Origin: Copromyces sp. CBS 386.78
Lineage: Eukaryota > Ascomycota > Sordariomycetes > Sordariales > Sordariaceae
NCBI GenBank assembly: GCA_030685235.1
Contig: MU839097.1
Span: forward strand, 434,001 to 498,000
Reading direction: 5' to 3'
DNA: 64,000 nucleotides
The translations under genes and the position numbers were made by a program. The stretch's first letter is position 1. Each line of letters starts with the position of its first letter. Shown piece after piece: positions 10,365 to 23,223 of this stretch. Under the pieces are notes generated by a model that made no database searches, was not told where the DNA came from, and saw only the letters and a program-made list of their open reading frames with translations.

Positions 10365-13300
10365 ACAGGACAATTGCGAGAGGGAAGGAAACCCAACTCA
10401 CGGTGCTGACGGTTGTAAATACCTCCTTGGGATCTCATGGTTCGAGTCGTCCCCGAATATTCGGAGTCAAGAGACGGCCAGCGGTTGATGTGAAATTCAA
10501 GTAAAACTTTCAGTGTCTTCAGAAAAGTACACTTCTCCCTCCTCTATATATATCAGCACCTCGTTCCATTGTCGTTCCTGAAAAGCCAAGATCTGGATGG
10601 AACAGTACGACGCAGGAACAGTCACCATCCAAGAGGCACACGGAGGCTGTGCAAAAGTGAGTGCCGAATCGGATACCGGTCGATCCCGTTGTGTAAGCAT
10701 CCAGGAACCTTGATCTTGACAAAAGTGAAAACGTGTGGACAACCAGAATCTGGGGAAAGCCACCAACGGAGATTTGGATGAACAAGGGATTGTTTGAGGG
10801 TCTTACTGATTGTTTGAGGGTCCCGACACTCTGGCTCAACGGCGTGGAAGGCACCGCATCTTTGGGACTGTGTTCGTATGACCTTTTCCAAAAAGCTGAG
10901 ATAATGGTATAAGAACCAAGGGGCGTTCAAGAAGAGGAAGGTTATGAAGACACTGTTAAGTATGTGTGAACAAAACGAAGGGACATGTCCCAGGTGAATT
11001 TCGAAGTGAAGAAATGTAGACGTGCAAACAGCAATCGCTTCCGCTATCTTCCCTGTGATGACTACTACTATCCCCAACACAATTCGCCGCTGAAAGACAT
11101 ATGCCTCAGTAGGATCCGGAAGCCGGAAGCCCACGATCGCGTAATCTTCCGCCAAGTCAAGTGTCAGCCCTTTTTGATACCGTCCATTTGAGCCAACTTT
11201 CTTGACTCCGGTCAGTACCTACATAGGTGCTCCCCAGAGCTCTCCGATTTTTCCAAAACGCAGCCTTGAGAAGTGGATATCTATGACGGGCAAGCGACGT
11301 GATGGAGGCAACTAGTTCAAAAGACCCCAGCAGGAACAACAACACGATGGAACATCAATTCAAAAAAGCCGCCAGAAGCCTCCCATGAGATGAGTTGTAT
11401 GCGGCTCTGCTGAGGTTGGACTGCTTCTAGCGACTTGTTTACTATGCAGTAGCGCAAGGCATCCTTTGTCGACACCAAGAGGAAGGAATCAACCTTTCCC
11501 GTTTGATGCCCGATTTTCCTTTCTGGTAATTCCGGTCGTGGTCGGCGGACTGCTGAGCACCGGGACATCATGCATGAAGGCCTTTGGGAAGCACGGAGAG
11601 ATGAGGTGGCCCCCTACAACCCGCTCCGCGTCACGTCTTACGACAGCGATGACGGGGGGCCTGCGCAACCACCAAGAAAAGAAACCATCGTCCATCGTGA
11701 TAACTCCGATGCGGTGTTCCTACAGGTACATATCGTACCCATTTCAGGCGGCGGCCTGGTCTGCAACCACCCCGGGCACATACGCAGCCGACCTCCAAAA
11801 AAAGAAGCTAGCGATAACTAAAAACAGGCTCTTTGAGTTATGCACTCGGGTAACATAACGTAAGCTTGGGTCCTAACCGCTCCTGGGTGAGTGATTTCTT
11901 CAGGTCACCGACGCAGTCATTCAGTTTCAATACAGTAGAGAAAAGAAACCGGGATTGAAGCCTCGAAATTAGCCTCCAGTTGATTTAATGGAAAATGACG
12001 ATGACAGGGAGATGTCGTATCGCCGGGAGATGGGTGGCCGTTGCGGCGTGGACGGATGAAGACGGGATGGATGGAGTTGGAGTTCCATCCGGCGAGGAAC
12101 GGGGAACTGTGGAGAATTTGGGGATGTGTGGATTGTCCCCCAGTCTCCCAGTGTGGGGAGCCCCTACCCCTGTCTCCAGCAATGTCTCTCGCCAAGCCCT
12201 GCTGAAGTTCGCTTCCCGTCCCCGGATGTCTCTGTGCAACACAACCACCCCGCCAGACTGGTTTTCGACACCGACGGCCATCTGCTTCACCCATCGCATC
12301 CAGCCAACTATCCTTCATCTTTCCGTGGGACAGTCTCTATTCCTGGCGGTCAACACTGATGCTGCCATAGTCGGCAGTCTTGGTGAAACCCACCGACAAA
12401 GCAAACACAGAAAGTGGAATGTATGCCCGAGGAGACCAACTGTCCAACCTCCGGCTTACAGGTGTTATTATCCCCAGGGCATTCGTCCAAGTCCTACATT
12501 AGCCCCGAGCTGGTTTATCACCACTCACGGCAGCTCAGTCCTCAGCTGCGACAGGACAGGACAGGACTTACGACGCCGTACACGACATACGGAGATTGAA
12601 AACGAGGGATGGAGCAACCGATAATCATTCGGGCAGGCCGACTTGGCAATGCCCACGTCGATTGTTGATCTTTTACCGTTATCCTATCGTCAACAGCCTA
12701 TCTCCGGGAGCCCAACTTGACTCATCAAGTCACGACTGCATTGAAACTGCCATGGTCCACCTCTCCCGTTGCTGGTCGGTGTCCCTGTGAGCAAAGACCT
12801 GCATGGAGAAGGATCGCAATGGATGCCTGAAAAGGTGGCACGCTCTTCTTAAGGCGACCAATGAAATCCGCGGATGGCGTCCCTTTTGATCAATGCAGCG
12901 ACATGCTATTGGCCGTTAATTTTCGACAGGGGCTAGTTTAATGGATTGTCTGGAAGCTTTGCGAGAATGAGCGCTGCAACACTGGAGAATCCCCACTGCA
13001 AGGACCTCTCTCGGCGAGGATCTTTTTCTGCCGTTACGTTGCTCGGCCGAGAGTCCGACTTACACGCAAATGTGCTCCCCACAGGCAAAGGATCAAACAG
13101 CCCCGGTGGAACAAACATGTGCCAAGGGTTCTTGGCCTGTTTGTTGTGTCAGAACACTGCAGCAATCCCGGTACCTTGAAGGGAAAGGTCAGAAAGGTTT
13201 ACCAGGTAGGACCGAGTTCGTACCAAAGAAGATGATCGGCCCCGCGGTGTCTTGAAAATATATAAGTCGGCCGGCCCGGCTCCGGACTGCGAACTCAGAC

Positions 13301-13583
13301 CTCCTCTACTTACCTACTTACTCATCCGTCATCAAGATCAAGCAAATCATCAGCTTCGAGCAAAGGGGAAATCACCTTCTCTTTGTTCCATCGATACAAC
13401 ATCAAGCACCAGGCGTGCAACCACTATCTACCCTGGAGGGCACTCTCTAAAACCAACGACACTACTCGAACTCTGAGAAAGCTACACCTCTAGGAGCTCT
13501 TCTCATACTCCTTGACACCAAAAGTCAAACACAAAATACCATTATTCAACCTCACCCCAGGCTCTCATCAACAACATCCGGTC
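10365..13583. other. Intergenic region, about 3.2 kb
   Basis: I see no supportable gene. The longer frames, at 10622-11155 (minus) and 11995-12624 (plus), have no family signature and no conserved blocks. A TATA-like AATATATAAG near 13256-13265 lies about 320 bp before the next gene and may be its core promoter. Confidence 0.5.
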
Positions 13584-13991
13584 ATGAAGCGCTCTTCTTC
13601 TCGTGCCTCTGCCCCTTCGGCACTCAACATTAGCACCACCGGACCCGTCACAAGCCCTCTTACCTCACCTAAGTCCCCTGATAGCGTAAGCCGTGCTGAT
13701 TTCCAAGTCTCTCGTCTCTCCGGTACTAACAAAACCCAACAGTACCACGAGATGAGGTTCTCTTATGACTCCGAGCCGATAATGGCTCCCCGCAACAGCC
13801 GAAAGGACTCGGGGAACACCACAAACTCGGCAGACTCATCATCAAGGCCGCTAGGAAGATCCAAGTCACACAACAAGCACGTCAACGCACACAGCTACTG
13901 CGGACGACACTCGACCGAGTACCTGTTTGGAGGCCACTCCATCAGGGACCTCCTGAGCAGCCTTAAGCACCGAAGGGACTCGCGGGAGTGA
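13584..13991 (+). CDS. Small Ser-rich hypothetical protein, possibly conidiation-related
   Basis: I do not firmly recognise this protein. The first ATG is at 13584; the frame stays open 72 bases upstream but without an ATG. A 57-nt intron at 13686-13742 is strongly suggested by GTAAGC, a perfect GTACTAAC branch point and CAACAG. It is a multiple of three and has no stop, so the unspliced reading is also open. Spliced, the protein has 116 residues: a Ser/Thr/Pro-rich N-terminus, a middle containing RPLGRSKSHNKH, and a C-terminal block HSYCGRHSTEYLFGGHSIRD followed by a basic tail. The C-terminal block looks conserved rather than random, and I loosely associate it with small conidiation-type fungal proteins, without certainty. 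Confidence 0.6.
   Translation: MKRSSSRASAPSALNISTTGPVTSPLTSPKSPDSVSRADFQVSRLSGTNKTQQYHEMRFSYDSEPIMAPRNSRKDSGNTTNSADSSSRPLGRSKSHNKHVNAHSYCGRHSTEYLFGGHSIRDLLSSLKHRRDSRE
13686..13742 (+). other. In-frame 57-nt intron candidate
   Basis: GTAAGC donor, GTACTAAC branch point and CAACAG acceptor match the consensus. The length is a multiple of three and the sequence has no in-frame stop, so retention would add 19 residues. Confidence 0.75.
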
Positions 13992-15091
13992 TTCCGTCCT
14001 CATCATTCATGATTCTAGAAATGGAAAGAAGTATGAATACTCACTCACACTTCGGCTACGGTTCTCATCCTTCTGCACTGGCTGGAACAGGTTGATTGGG
14101 GGAACTTGATGCATACCAGCTCGTCTCGAACAAGGGAGATTGGAGGCTTTGGGAGGAAGAACTAAGGATATACCCATCTCATCTACGCTCAACGATGACA
14201 TGACAACACTTTTTTGTTGAGTTGCATGTAACAACACCATTTGGATTTTCCTTTCTTCTGATTTGCGGGACGATACCAAGGAGTTAAGGGCTTAGGAAGA
14301 ACAGGTCTGGAGTTTGTGTGGTTTTGGCTATGGTTAATACCGGCTATGCTCGGGAAGTTAGGAAGGACAATATCAGGATGTTGGACTCTTGGAGCATTAG
14401 GTACTGGGGACTGAAAATAAGAACAAGTATCAACAACTTTCTTTTCATGGTCGGTTAACACGGCAAGATGCCGCGAATGCCCAGTCCTGGGCGGCGACAA
14501 TCGACGTCCGTTCTCTGGTGAGAATGATGGATGCCGAGACTTGAGCGGCGAAGAAGTTGATGCTCTGTGTGATTGTCAAGTACCCTTGTTTCATCTATCT
14601 CATCATTGCGTGTATCATTTTGCTTAATTATCATTCTAGAAAATGCCATGAAATTGAACAATGCGTCTTTTCATCACATGTAAAGACTCATAACCACCGG
14701 TCTAATCGACGGTTCAACAGACGGGGGTGGGTGATCGGCGTTCCAGACACCGGGCCGCCGAAGGATGGTGGGCCCCGCGGAGTTAAAGCGCCCCACAAGG
14801 AAGGAACCAGGGGCATTCAACCCCTGTCCCGACGCGCGAATCCACCTGCCGCGGCCTCGGTCGGTCGGGTTTCTTTTGGGTGTCGAAAATTGTTGTCGTC
14901 CCCGCCGTCGGTAGCGGTTCCGTCTTGTTGGGGAATTTCCTCTCCACTCTGTCCGTCCATCACGTTCAGAAGAACATCGGATCATATTCGACTTCTTCCC
15001 ACATCCGCCAAGTCGAGTCCATTTATACGGACATCACCACGTCATTTATTGACACGACACAACAACGAGAAACGACAAACGACAGCAAACA
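13992..15091. other. Intergenic region upstream of PHS1
   Basis: No supportable gene. The frame at 14557-15354 is read from the PHS1 leader and first exon in another frame. Confidence 0.5.
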
Positions 15092-15828
15092 ATGGCTGGC
15101 TCCGCTCTCCGCAAGGGCTACCTAGTCCTCTACAATGCCGCCTCGGCCGTCGCCTGGGCGATGATTCTCGTCCGCGTCGCGTCCGTCTACTCCGCCAACG
15201 GAGCGGGCGCTGTGCCGCTGGTCGTCGACGACTTTGCTCGCGTTACGCAGACTTTTGCTGTCATGGAGATTTTCCATGCTCTTACCGGTATGTCATACAC
15301 CTCCCCTTCCATTTCCCTAACCTCCACCCTCTATCCGTACGAAACGATAGCTAATATCCTTCTTTCGCTGTACGTAAAGGCATCGTCCCCGCCCCCCTCT
15401 TCACCACCCTCATGCAAGTCGCCTCCCGCCTGATGCTCGTCTGGGGCATCTCCTACCCCTTCCCGCAGCTCAACACGTCGACCTGGTACAGCTCCATGCT
15501 CACGGCCTGGTCCACCACCGAGGTGATCCGCTACACCTACTTCGCGCTCAAGCAGTTCGACTTCATCCCCTACTTTTTGCACTGGTTGAGGTATAGCGCC
15601 TTCCTGGTTCTGTACCCCATGGGCATCAGCTCCGAGGTGGCCATGATCATCAAGGCGCTCGTGGGACCGGCCGATAAGCTCGCGACTTGGTACCCGTATG
15701 CGCTGGTGGCGGTGCTGCTGTCGTACATCCCCGGCTCGGTGATCCTGTATAGCCATATGTTGAGCCAGAGGAGGAAGCAGGTTGGTGGTGCTAAGGGCGC
15801 CGCTAAGAAGGCGAAGAAGAGCCAGTAA
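15092..15828 (+). CDS. phs1: Very-long-chain 3-hydroxyacyl-CoA dehydratase (PHS1)
   Basis: ER membrane enzyme for the third step of very-long-chain fatty-acid elongation, dehydrating 3-hydroxyacyl-CoA to trans-2-enoyl-CoA. Exons: 15092-15287 and 15380-15828, giving 214 residues, with intron GTATGT...GCTAATA...TAAAG. The acceptor is AAG, not CAG, but it is the only one that keeps the family sequence (ALT-GIVPAPLFTTLMQVASR). Several hydrophobic segments are visible. The catalytic pair fits LYPMGISSE, Tyr144 and Glu151, seven residues apart as in yeast Phs1. EVIRYTYFAL is also conserved. The C-terminal tail is Lys-rich (GAAKKAKKSQ), as expected for ER retention. It works in the same cycle as the ELO protein at 43.9 kb. 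Confidence 0.93.
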
Positions 15829-16137
15829 GGGTTATATCCTCTGAATTGTGATGGGTGGTTGGAAGGAGAGAATGGCCTCGGCTATGGATGGGTTGGCGTG
15901 CGGCTTATGCTTACAGCCTGCCCGCCCTTGCTGTTGGAGTGCTATGGTTACGCTGTATGATCTTTACGAATCAGGGCACTTCGGCTGCGGATTGAGCGGT
16001 CGAGGTTTACTGGGGGAACATACGTACTACTTGCAAAGAGCTCTGGAGATGTATAGATTATGATAGACGTATTATGATGGGATAAACAAAAAGACTTAGG
16101 GTATTAGATAGAAGGTTACGGTTCTCTTGACCCGCTC

Positions 16138-17561
16138 TTACGCACGAATGACACCACCGTTGCTGCTTTCGTACCAATCGTTCTGCAACCACTTGACAAT
16201 CATGTCTCTAGCATCATGGGCCATCTTCGTGTGGCCAGGGTTGTCCTTTAAGTCGAACATGGCTACGAAAAGAGTGTCAGTACTCGCTTCACGTATGAAG
16301 ACTTGCTCCAACAGATTGGGAGGGGTGCACTTACAGATATGCGCCGTCACCTCGTCCATAGCCTTATTGTTGATGGCCTCCCTCCAGTCCCCAGCGGGAT
16401 CCTTCTTAGGCAAGACGCAAAACGTCCGTTCATTGCCCATCACGGTCCCAACCATGCTCACTTCCTTTGACCCTGCGGCCCGTCCCAGCCGGGTATAGAA
16501 GTTCCCGAATCCAACACCAAGGTCTTTGTGGAGCCGCACCATGTACGCCACACGACGTCGCAGCTCCTCCCTTCTATAAAGCACACCCACAAACTCGAGA
16601 TGTGACGTCGCCCAGCTCACGCTCTGCGTAATCTGATCTCGATTGTAATACGCCGCCGCTCCACCAGCCGCCGCAGCAGCCGCAGCGCCCGCAACCATGG
16701 CGATCTTGCCCCAGTTGCCCCATGCGCTGCCATTACTATTCTGCTGCCCGTCCTCCTTCTTCGCCGGCGCAGGCAAAGCGGCTACCTGTCTTTTCTGCGT
16801 CGTCGCGTTCGATTGTGCCTGCCCTCCCTTCGCTCCAAATAAGCTTGTTAAGGTGCCCAATTGCGACAGCGCCGCCGAAGCCGTCGCATAGTGGCCCTCG
16901 ACGCCATGGGCAAAAACGGCGGGCGAAATGCCCAGGTAGGGTGTGTCGAAGCCGAGGACGCCCTGGATGTAAGGGAACATGAGCGAGTTAGGGCTCGGTG
17001 GCCGGTGGAGGGGCGCGGAGTTGGCGGTGCGATGCTCCAGCTTCGGGTCCTCGACGGCCGGATCGGTGCTGCCGTGGATGGGCTTGTCGGAGGAGAGCTC
17101 GATGGCGGTTTCGGCGGCGACGATGCCGCCCATGGAGTGGCCGATTAGGATGACGCGGACTGAAGGGTCGATGGTCGGTGAGGAGGTGCCGGCGGCGACT
17201 TCGAGATCGATGACTTTGTTCATGAGCCTGAGATGGTGGGGATGTTAGTGGCTGTTCAGGCATGTGATAAGCGATGGGATACTGTCGATGAGCAACATAC
17301 CAATCTCGAAATCGCCCTACGCACTCGCCCAAGTCTCCTCGAGTCTCATATCTGGGGTATACGACGACATTGACGTTTATTTTGGGGAGGTCGGCCGCGA
17401 CAAGCTGGCGGAGGTGCTCGGTGAAGGCATAGTTGTCGCCAAAGGTCGACTCACCCCCCTTTACACGATAAGGTTAGTTTGATGTGTTTGCTGGAGCGTC
17501 CCATAACGATCAGACATACCTTGAAGCCGTGGATGAAGCAGAGAAGTAATGTCTTCTTCAT
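16138..17561 (-). CDS. Alpha/beta hydrolase, DUF676-type putative lipase
   Basis: Putative serine hydrolase. On the minus strand, exons at 17561-17520, 17458-17301, 17227-16335 and 16262-16138 give 405 residues. The N-terminus MKKTLLLCFIHGFK joins in phase to GGESTFGDNYAF, giving the HGFKGGxxTFG oxyanion-hole region of this fungal family. The nucleophile elbow is GHSMGG, with Ser98. An Ala/Gly-rich hydrophobic stretch (MVAGAAAAAAAGGAAAYY) may be a membrane segment. The last intron (16334-16263, GTAAGT...TACTGAC...GTAG, 72 nt) is open in frame, so an unspliced product is possible; the spliced form ends SMFDLKDNPGHTKMAHDARD. The substrate is unknown; lipase or thioesterase activity is an inference from the fold. 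The gene is convergent with PHS1, about 310 bp apart. Confidence 0.85.
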
Positions 17562-18862
17562 CTTTCCCCATTGAGACTGAACAAAGTGGTGCGAAGAGGA
17601 TGTAGGAGAGGTTCAAGTTCCACTTGAGGAAATGCGACATTTGCCCGGCTGTCACCATCGTCACTTGCAGGGGGCCTGCAGGGCCAATGTGGGGGCGGGG
17701 CCGCCCATGGAAGGGCCTCCAGGGGAAAGCTCCAGTGGATGCATGGACGCCCGGTCTCGAGTTCCGGTCCTTGGGCCAGAATCCCATCTTCCACAATTCG
17801 AACCTGGACTTCCCAAGTTCCTGTCCTGTCATCTATTCATCCAAGTCCATCCTCCGTTTATTTTCGACCATCAGACCTAGACTTTGATGGAAGCATGTAA
17901 ACCAAGTATAGTAGCAGCGGCATTATCCTTGACATAGGTATATCATATCATGGACTGTATAACATGGCATCTGGAGGTTCAGGCTCAGTATTTGCATGCT
18001 GGGGGCAACATATCCTGCGAACATTGGACCATTCTGCGAACCCATTTATATATGGAAAACGAAATACTCGGATACGAAGTGTTCATGGGCTGACATACCT
18101 AGGTACCTATATCCGCTGGGCGGAGTTTCTTCGTGGGCCTCGTTCTTTTGAGGAGGACCTTCCTCTATCTAGGTATTCTAATTATGGGAGCCAACAAACC
18201 AACAACCCAACCTACATGATGATACCTACCTACCCATCTCAGGTATTATGGTGGAGGTGCCCAAGTACTTGACCTTTAGTGGAGATCATCCCGTCTGAAT
18301 GCGGGTCCAAGGGATGGAGGTTTGTGGGCGATTCCTGCAGGTTGCATTCCACTTTGCAATGTCCGGCTCTGGGTGATTGGGAGTCCGTGCTCAGCGTACC
18401 CCAGGCTGAACCAAGACGCGCCGAGTCGGCGACGTGCTTTTTCTCTTTTGCAACAAACGCAACCCCTTCATCCCTCCCCATCAATTGCCCTGCCTGGTTT
18501 CGGCTTCTCCGACTGCCCCAGGGCCAATACCACAATCAATCAACTATTCGGCATCACAATCATTCGAATCGACAAAAAGCACAGCATATCATGACCTGAG
18601 AGTTCTTTGACTTCGTGGAGCTACTCGGTTCCTTCTGGTCATCAACCCCATCATAGACTTGTTCAAAACTCCGTTCATTTTCCATCTTTGCCAGTCAGCG
18701 TTTTCTCCCTGCGCTTGCGCCTCTCTCTTTTTGCGCGCGCGATCCAGTATCCCTCTCGTCCCGAGCAGCGTCATCGATCAGCCCTGCACGACATCTTCCA
18801 TCTTCCATACTCCAACCGGCGCACCCAGCACGCTTCCTCGTCCCACCGCGCTTCGTGCCACC
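17562..18862. other. Intergenic region between divergent hydrolase and poly(A) polymerase genes
   Basis: No supportable gene. The poly(A) polymerase frame is open upstream to 18659 but starts there with TTG, so this is leader rather than coding sequence. Confidence 0.5.
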
Positions 18863-20810
18863 ATGTCGAACCCCGAACATACCTTGGGCGTAACGCCTCC
18901 TATCTCGACCGCGCTGCCTACCGATTCCGAGAAACGACAGACCGACGCCCTTCTCAAAGAGCTGCGCGCGCAGGGCACCTTCGAAAGTCAGGCCGAAACT
19001 GACAAGAGATGGGCGGTGCTCGCAGACCTCCAGCGCATTACTAATGAGTTTGTGAAGAGGGCCGCCCAGGAAAGTGAGCCGCACAATTCCATCCTGATTC
19101 GCGACGCTCGAGGCAGAATCTTTACATATGGCAGCTTTCGCTTGGGTGTGTATGGGCCGGGATCCGATATCGATACCCTCGTCGTCGTACCGAAGTACGT
19201 TACTGTAAAGCAATACTTCGAGATTTTCCCCAAGCTTCTCGAGGAAATGGCTCCCCCTGGCGCCATAACCGACCTGACCCCAGTACCCGAGGCTTTCGTT
19301 CCCATCATCAAGTTTGAGTACTCGGGCATCAGCATCGATCTCATCTTCTGTTCGATTCAGAGCCTTCGTCAACTTCCCGACGACAAGGAGTGGAATTTGA
19401 ACAGCAACAACCTCCTGCGCGGCCTATCCGAAAACGAGGTGCGCTCGCTCAACGGAACACGCGTAACCGACGAGATCCTTGCGCTGGTCCCGGAAGAGAA
19501 AACGTTCAAGCTTGCACTTCGCGCCATCAAGCTCTGGGCTCAGAGAAGGGCTATCTATGCCAATATTATGGGTTATCCTGGTGGTGTGGCTTGGGCTATG
19601 CTGGTCGCCAGAGTATGCCAACTCTATCCGAAGGCGACTGGTGCTGTCGTTGTCAGGAAGTTCTTCACCATTATGCTCAACTGGCCGTGGCCGCTTCCGG
19701 TTCTTCTGAAGAATATCGAATACAACCAGTCCATTACGCGTGTAGCGGTGTGGAATCCCAAGGTAAGTCATTCCCTCAATATTGTCGCGCTGATGTCTCA
19801 CCACAGACTAGATATACCCGAGTGATCGCAATCACAAGATGCCCATCATCACCCCGTCATACCCTTCCATGTGCGCGACACACAACGTTGGAAGGTCTTC
19901 AATGGCGGTAATTCAACAGGAGCTGGAGCGCGGGGTGCAGATTGCCGAAGAGATCATGTTGGGCAAAAGGCCTTGGAAAGATCTGTTCGAGAAACACACC
20001 TTTTTCACCAATGGCTTCAAGTTTTACCTGACAGTCATTTCATCTGGCAGGACCAAAGAGGCGCAGAATACCTGGTCTGGTTTCGTCGAGTCAAGAGTGC
20101 GTGTTTTGGTCCAGAAGCTTGAGCTGCATCCTTCCATCGCCCTTGCACGCCCCTTCAACAAAGGTTACGACAGAGTGCACCGATGCAAGACAGATGCTCA
20201 GGTCGAAGAGATCCAAACCGGAAATCTCTCATACATGGTCAAGCCGACGGATACAGCCACGAATGGGAACGCCAAGAACGAAAGCAAAGTTGAGGTCAAG
20301 GCGGAGATCAAGACGGAGGACGGTGTTGCCCCGGATCCGGCTGTGCCGGCTGTGAAGGAAGAACCGAACGACGTGGTACATCTAGGAACGGTACCTCTTA
20401 AGCCTGAGGAGACGCCCGTAAAGCCCGAGGCCAAAGACGAAGACGACGACAAAGTTAAGCTGGCGGATATACCGGAGAAGGAGCCGGAGATTGAGATATA
20501 TACCACTAACCATTACATCGGTCTGCAGCTGGTGGAGAAGGCTAAGTCTTTGGATCTGTCCAGAGAAGTGGACGACTTCAAGGCAATGTGCACTTCGAAC
20601 GACATCTTCAAAGCAGAGTTGATGGGATTGACTATCCAGCACGTTAGGAATTTCGATCTCCCCGATGACGTTTTCGAGCCTGGAGAGACGAAGCCTGTGA
20701 AGCCGGTTAAGAAGAAGAAGCGTATGGCAGAGGGCGATCCCGCGAACGGCCCGATGGCTAAACGGCAACAGATGGCGACCGCGCCACCGCCCATTAAGAG
20801 CGAACACTGA
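18863..20810 (+). CDS. pap1: Poly(A) polymerase
   Basis: Nuclear enzyme that adds poly(A) tails to cleaved mRNA 3' ends within the cleavage and polyadenylation machinery. Exons: 18863-19762 and 19812-20810, giving 632 residues. The 49-nt intron (GTAAGT...ACTAG) was placed so that the conserved WNPK-IYPSDRNHKMPIITP is continuous. The nucleotidyltransferase core shows GSFRLGVYGPGSDIDTL, with catalytic Asp102 and Asp104, and Asp159 in SIDLIF, close to yeast positions 100, 102 and 154. KLALRAIKLWAQRRAIY, NIMGYPGGVAWAMLVAR and the RNA-binding-domain segment FFTNGFKFYLTV follow. The C-terminal ~170 residues are Lys/Glu/Pro-rich, then KKKKRMAEG, a probable nuclear localisation signal. Confidence 0.96.
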
Positions 20811-21368
20811 TAGGAGGATACAAAGACGGGTCTTTGTTGGCGGCTACGAAGAAATTAGTTGCTACATGCGAGCAGCATCACACGCGAGGCGTAGAGAAAT
20901 GTATCTAAGATAGAGTTGCTAAATCTGCTAGACTAATAAATTTAGTTTTTCGGGGCACAAGTGCCCCATCAACTAAGCCAAAGTCTCATCATGTAAAGGT
21001 CTTTGTATTAGTGACTTGTACACTTCATTAAAAAATGTATCAATGGCTCCCTTGCTTTGTCAATTGCTTCTGTTAGTAAATTGGGTTGCTAGTTGTCCTT
21101 GGGGAAAACGCCATATGCACCTCAATATGTCAACGTCGAAATGTCAGCAGCCAATCATGCTTGCACGTTGCCCCTGTAGATCGTCGCATGTCCTCCAATA
21201 TTTACACCGTAACACCCGTTTTGGTAATCTCAACCCAACATCTCACCGAGGACTCGAGGAGAAAACCTCCTCACAAGTACTTTGGTCGTGTAAACTCATA
21301 CGAAGTACCTGAGTCAAGATTCGAGGAACCATAACCACACAACACCTCCCACCCGATATGCCGCAATA
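20811..21368. other. Intergenic region between poly(A) polymerase and PI-PLC-like genes
   Basis: The 3' flank is AT-rich (AATAAATTTAG near 20935) and could hold a polyadenylation signal. No gene is seen. Confidence 0.4.
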
Positions 21369-23223
21369 ATGCACCGAGAACCAAAGCCCAGTCGGGCGAT
21401 CCTCTCCGCGCCCTTTCCTCCGAGTCCTCCTCATCTTCCCTCACCGGCAGTGGCAGCGTCATCCACACCCTCATCGTCACATTCATCACGGCGCTTCAAG
21501 CGCTTCCGCAGCCTCCTACCCACAACAACAACAACCTCCTACCGCGCGGTCCTCAGCTCCGTCTGCATCATGGCCGTCCTATTCTGGGTCATCCATCTTC
21601 TCTTCTTCTCTCTCTTCCCAGATTTCACCACCGGCAACCCCTCAACATCACCATCATCGCCAATACCACCACCCTCATCACCCTCATCACCGCAAGAAGA
21701 ACCCTCAGTAGCCGACCTGGCCCTGCAAAAGATCCTCAAAGACAGCCGCCAAATCCTCGGCCCCTTCCCCTCCTCCTTCAACAAATCCGCCGCCGCCAAG
21801 CGTCGCGCCCAATGGATGACGCCACTGCCCGATTCCCTCCCGCTGACTTCGCTGAAAGCCATCCCGGGGACGCACGACAGCGCAACATGGAATTTCACTC
21901 AAGCGACAAGGGATGCGATACCGAGTAACCCCTCTTACTTGCCGGCTGACTGGTTTCGGTGTCAGAAGAAGAGCATTGTGGAGAGTTTGGAGGCTGGGAT
22001 CAGGTTCTTTGATTTGAGGTATGCGGCGCTTGAAGATGGTGGTAAGAAGGGGGAGGAAGGGATGAGGTTGGTGTTTTGGCATAAGATGGCGTTGTTGAGT
22101 GAGGTGGCGACGGTGGAGGATGTGTTGTTTGGGTTTTATGGGTGGTTGGAAACGAGGGGAAAGGGGGAGACGGTGTTGATTAGTTTGCAGTATGAGGTGG
22201 GTTGTTCTTTTCTTTTCTTTTCTTTTCTTTCTGCTTGGGGAGGGGGGTTGGTGGTGGTGGTGGTGGTGATGTTGGTGATGATGCCTTGGGCTTGGTGGTC
22301 TTGAATATTTATAGCCAGGTTTGGTTATGAGTTAAACAAAAGGGGCCATCATCTCCGTCATCACCATCCTCCCTCATACACTCACCACCCACTTCCTTCC
22401 CTTACACCATCACCTCTCCTATCAAGGAAACTCAGACAAACTAAACTAACAACCCATCCAGCACCCAACCCGCTCCAAAGCCTCCAACACCCCGCAAGTC
22501 CAACGCCTCCTGCACTCCACGCTCACCACTCCCGCCGCCCGCCGCTTCATCTACCCCTCTCACTCCTTACCACCAACACTCGGCCACGCCCGCGGTAAAA
22601 TCGTCCTCCTCAAACGCTTCGACCTACCCGACTTGTCTCTCGATCAGCAACTTGCCGTGCCAGGACTTAACTTTTCTCCCTCGCTATGGCCGGAGAATAA
22701 CAAAGGGTTTGAGCTGGTTTATAACCAACTTGACCTTGGCCCAGGTGAGGGAGAAGGAAAGAAAATGAATGAGACGGCGTACATAGAAGATTACTTCGAA
22801 CCCAACGACCTACCAAACAAGATGAATGGAAGCGTGGAGGAGAATGTGGCAGCGAAGTGGGAGGCTGTGGAGGAGCATCTGAGGAGTGCTGCTGCTGCTT
22901 CCCAGAGAAGTGAGGGGGAGGATGATGGGCTGTGGATTACGTTTACTTCGGGGGAGCATGTGTTGAATGAACCGAATATTACGCCCGAGGTTATGGCGCT
23001 TGGGCCGGAGGAGCAACGGCGAGGGCAACCGGGCCGTAAGGTGGATGGTGGTAAGGGTGGGGGTGGGACGGTAAAGGGGGGAGTTAATGAGAAGTTGTTG
23101 GGGTTGTTGAAGGAGGGTGGACCGGATGGGCTGAAGGGGAAGAGGTTGGGGGTTGTGGTGATGGATTTTTGGGAGATGGAAGGCGAGGGGGATTTGATTG
23201 GGGCGCTGTTGGGTCTGGACTGA
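21369..23223 (+). CDS. PI-specific phospholipase C X-domain membrane protein
   Basis: Protein with a PLC-like phosphodiesterase (X) domain behind a membrane anchor. Exons: 21369-22196 and 22462-23223 (265-nt intron GTGGGT...CTAAC...CCAG), giving 529 residues. The Ser/Pro-rich N-terminus precedes one hydrophobic segment (VCIMAVLFWVIHLLFFSLF, about residues 67-85). The X domain begins LTSLKAIPGTHDSATWNF, with the first catalytic His at residue 169. It continues with IVESLEAGIRFFDLRYAAL, the second His region in VFWHKMALLSEVATVEDVL, and LISLQYE. After the intron come FIYPSHSLPPTLGHARGKIVLLKRFD and DDGLWITFTSGEHV. A Gly/Lys-rich insertion lies near the C-terminus. Bacterial-type PI-PLC chemistry is inferred. 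The protein ends 91 bp before the convergent DML1 gene. Confidence 0.85.

Noticed and set aside
10622..11155. 177-codon minus-strand frame with hydrophobic parts
   Set aside because: It begins with TTG rather than ATG and has no recognisable domain.
11995..12624. 209-codon plus-strand frame
   Set aside because: No family signature, mixed composition, and overlapping open frames on both strands of similar quality.
18659..18862. N-terminal extension of poly(A) polymerase by 68 residues
   Set aside because: The frame is open, but it would start with TTG. The ATG at 18863 in a CCACCATG context gives the family N-terminus.
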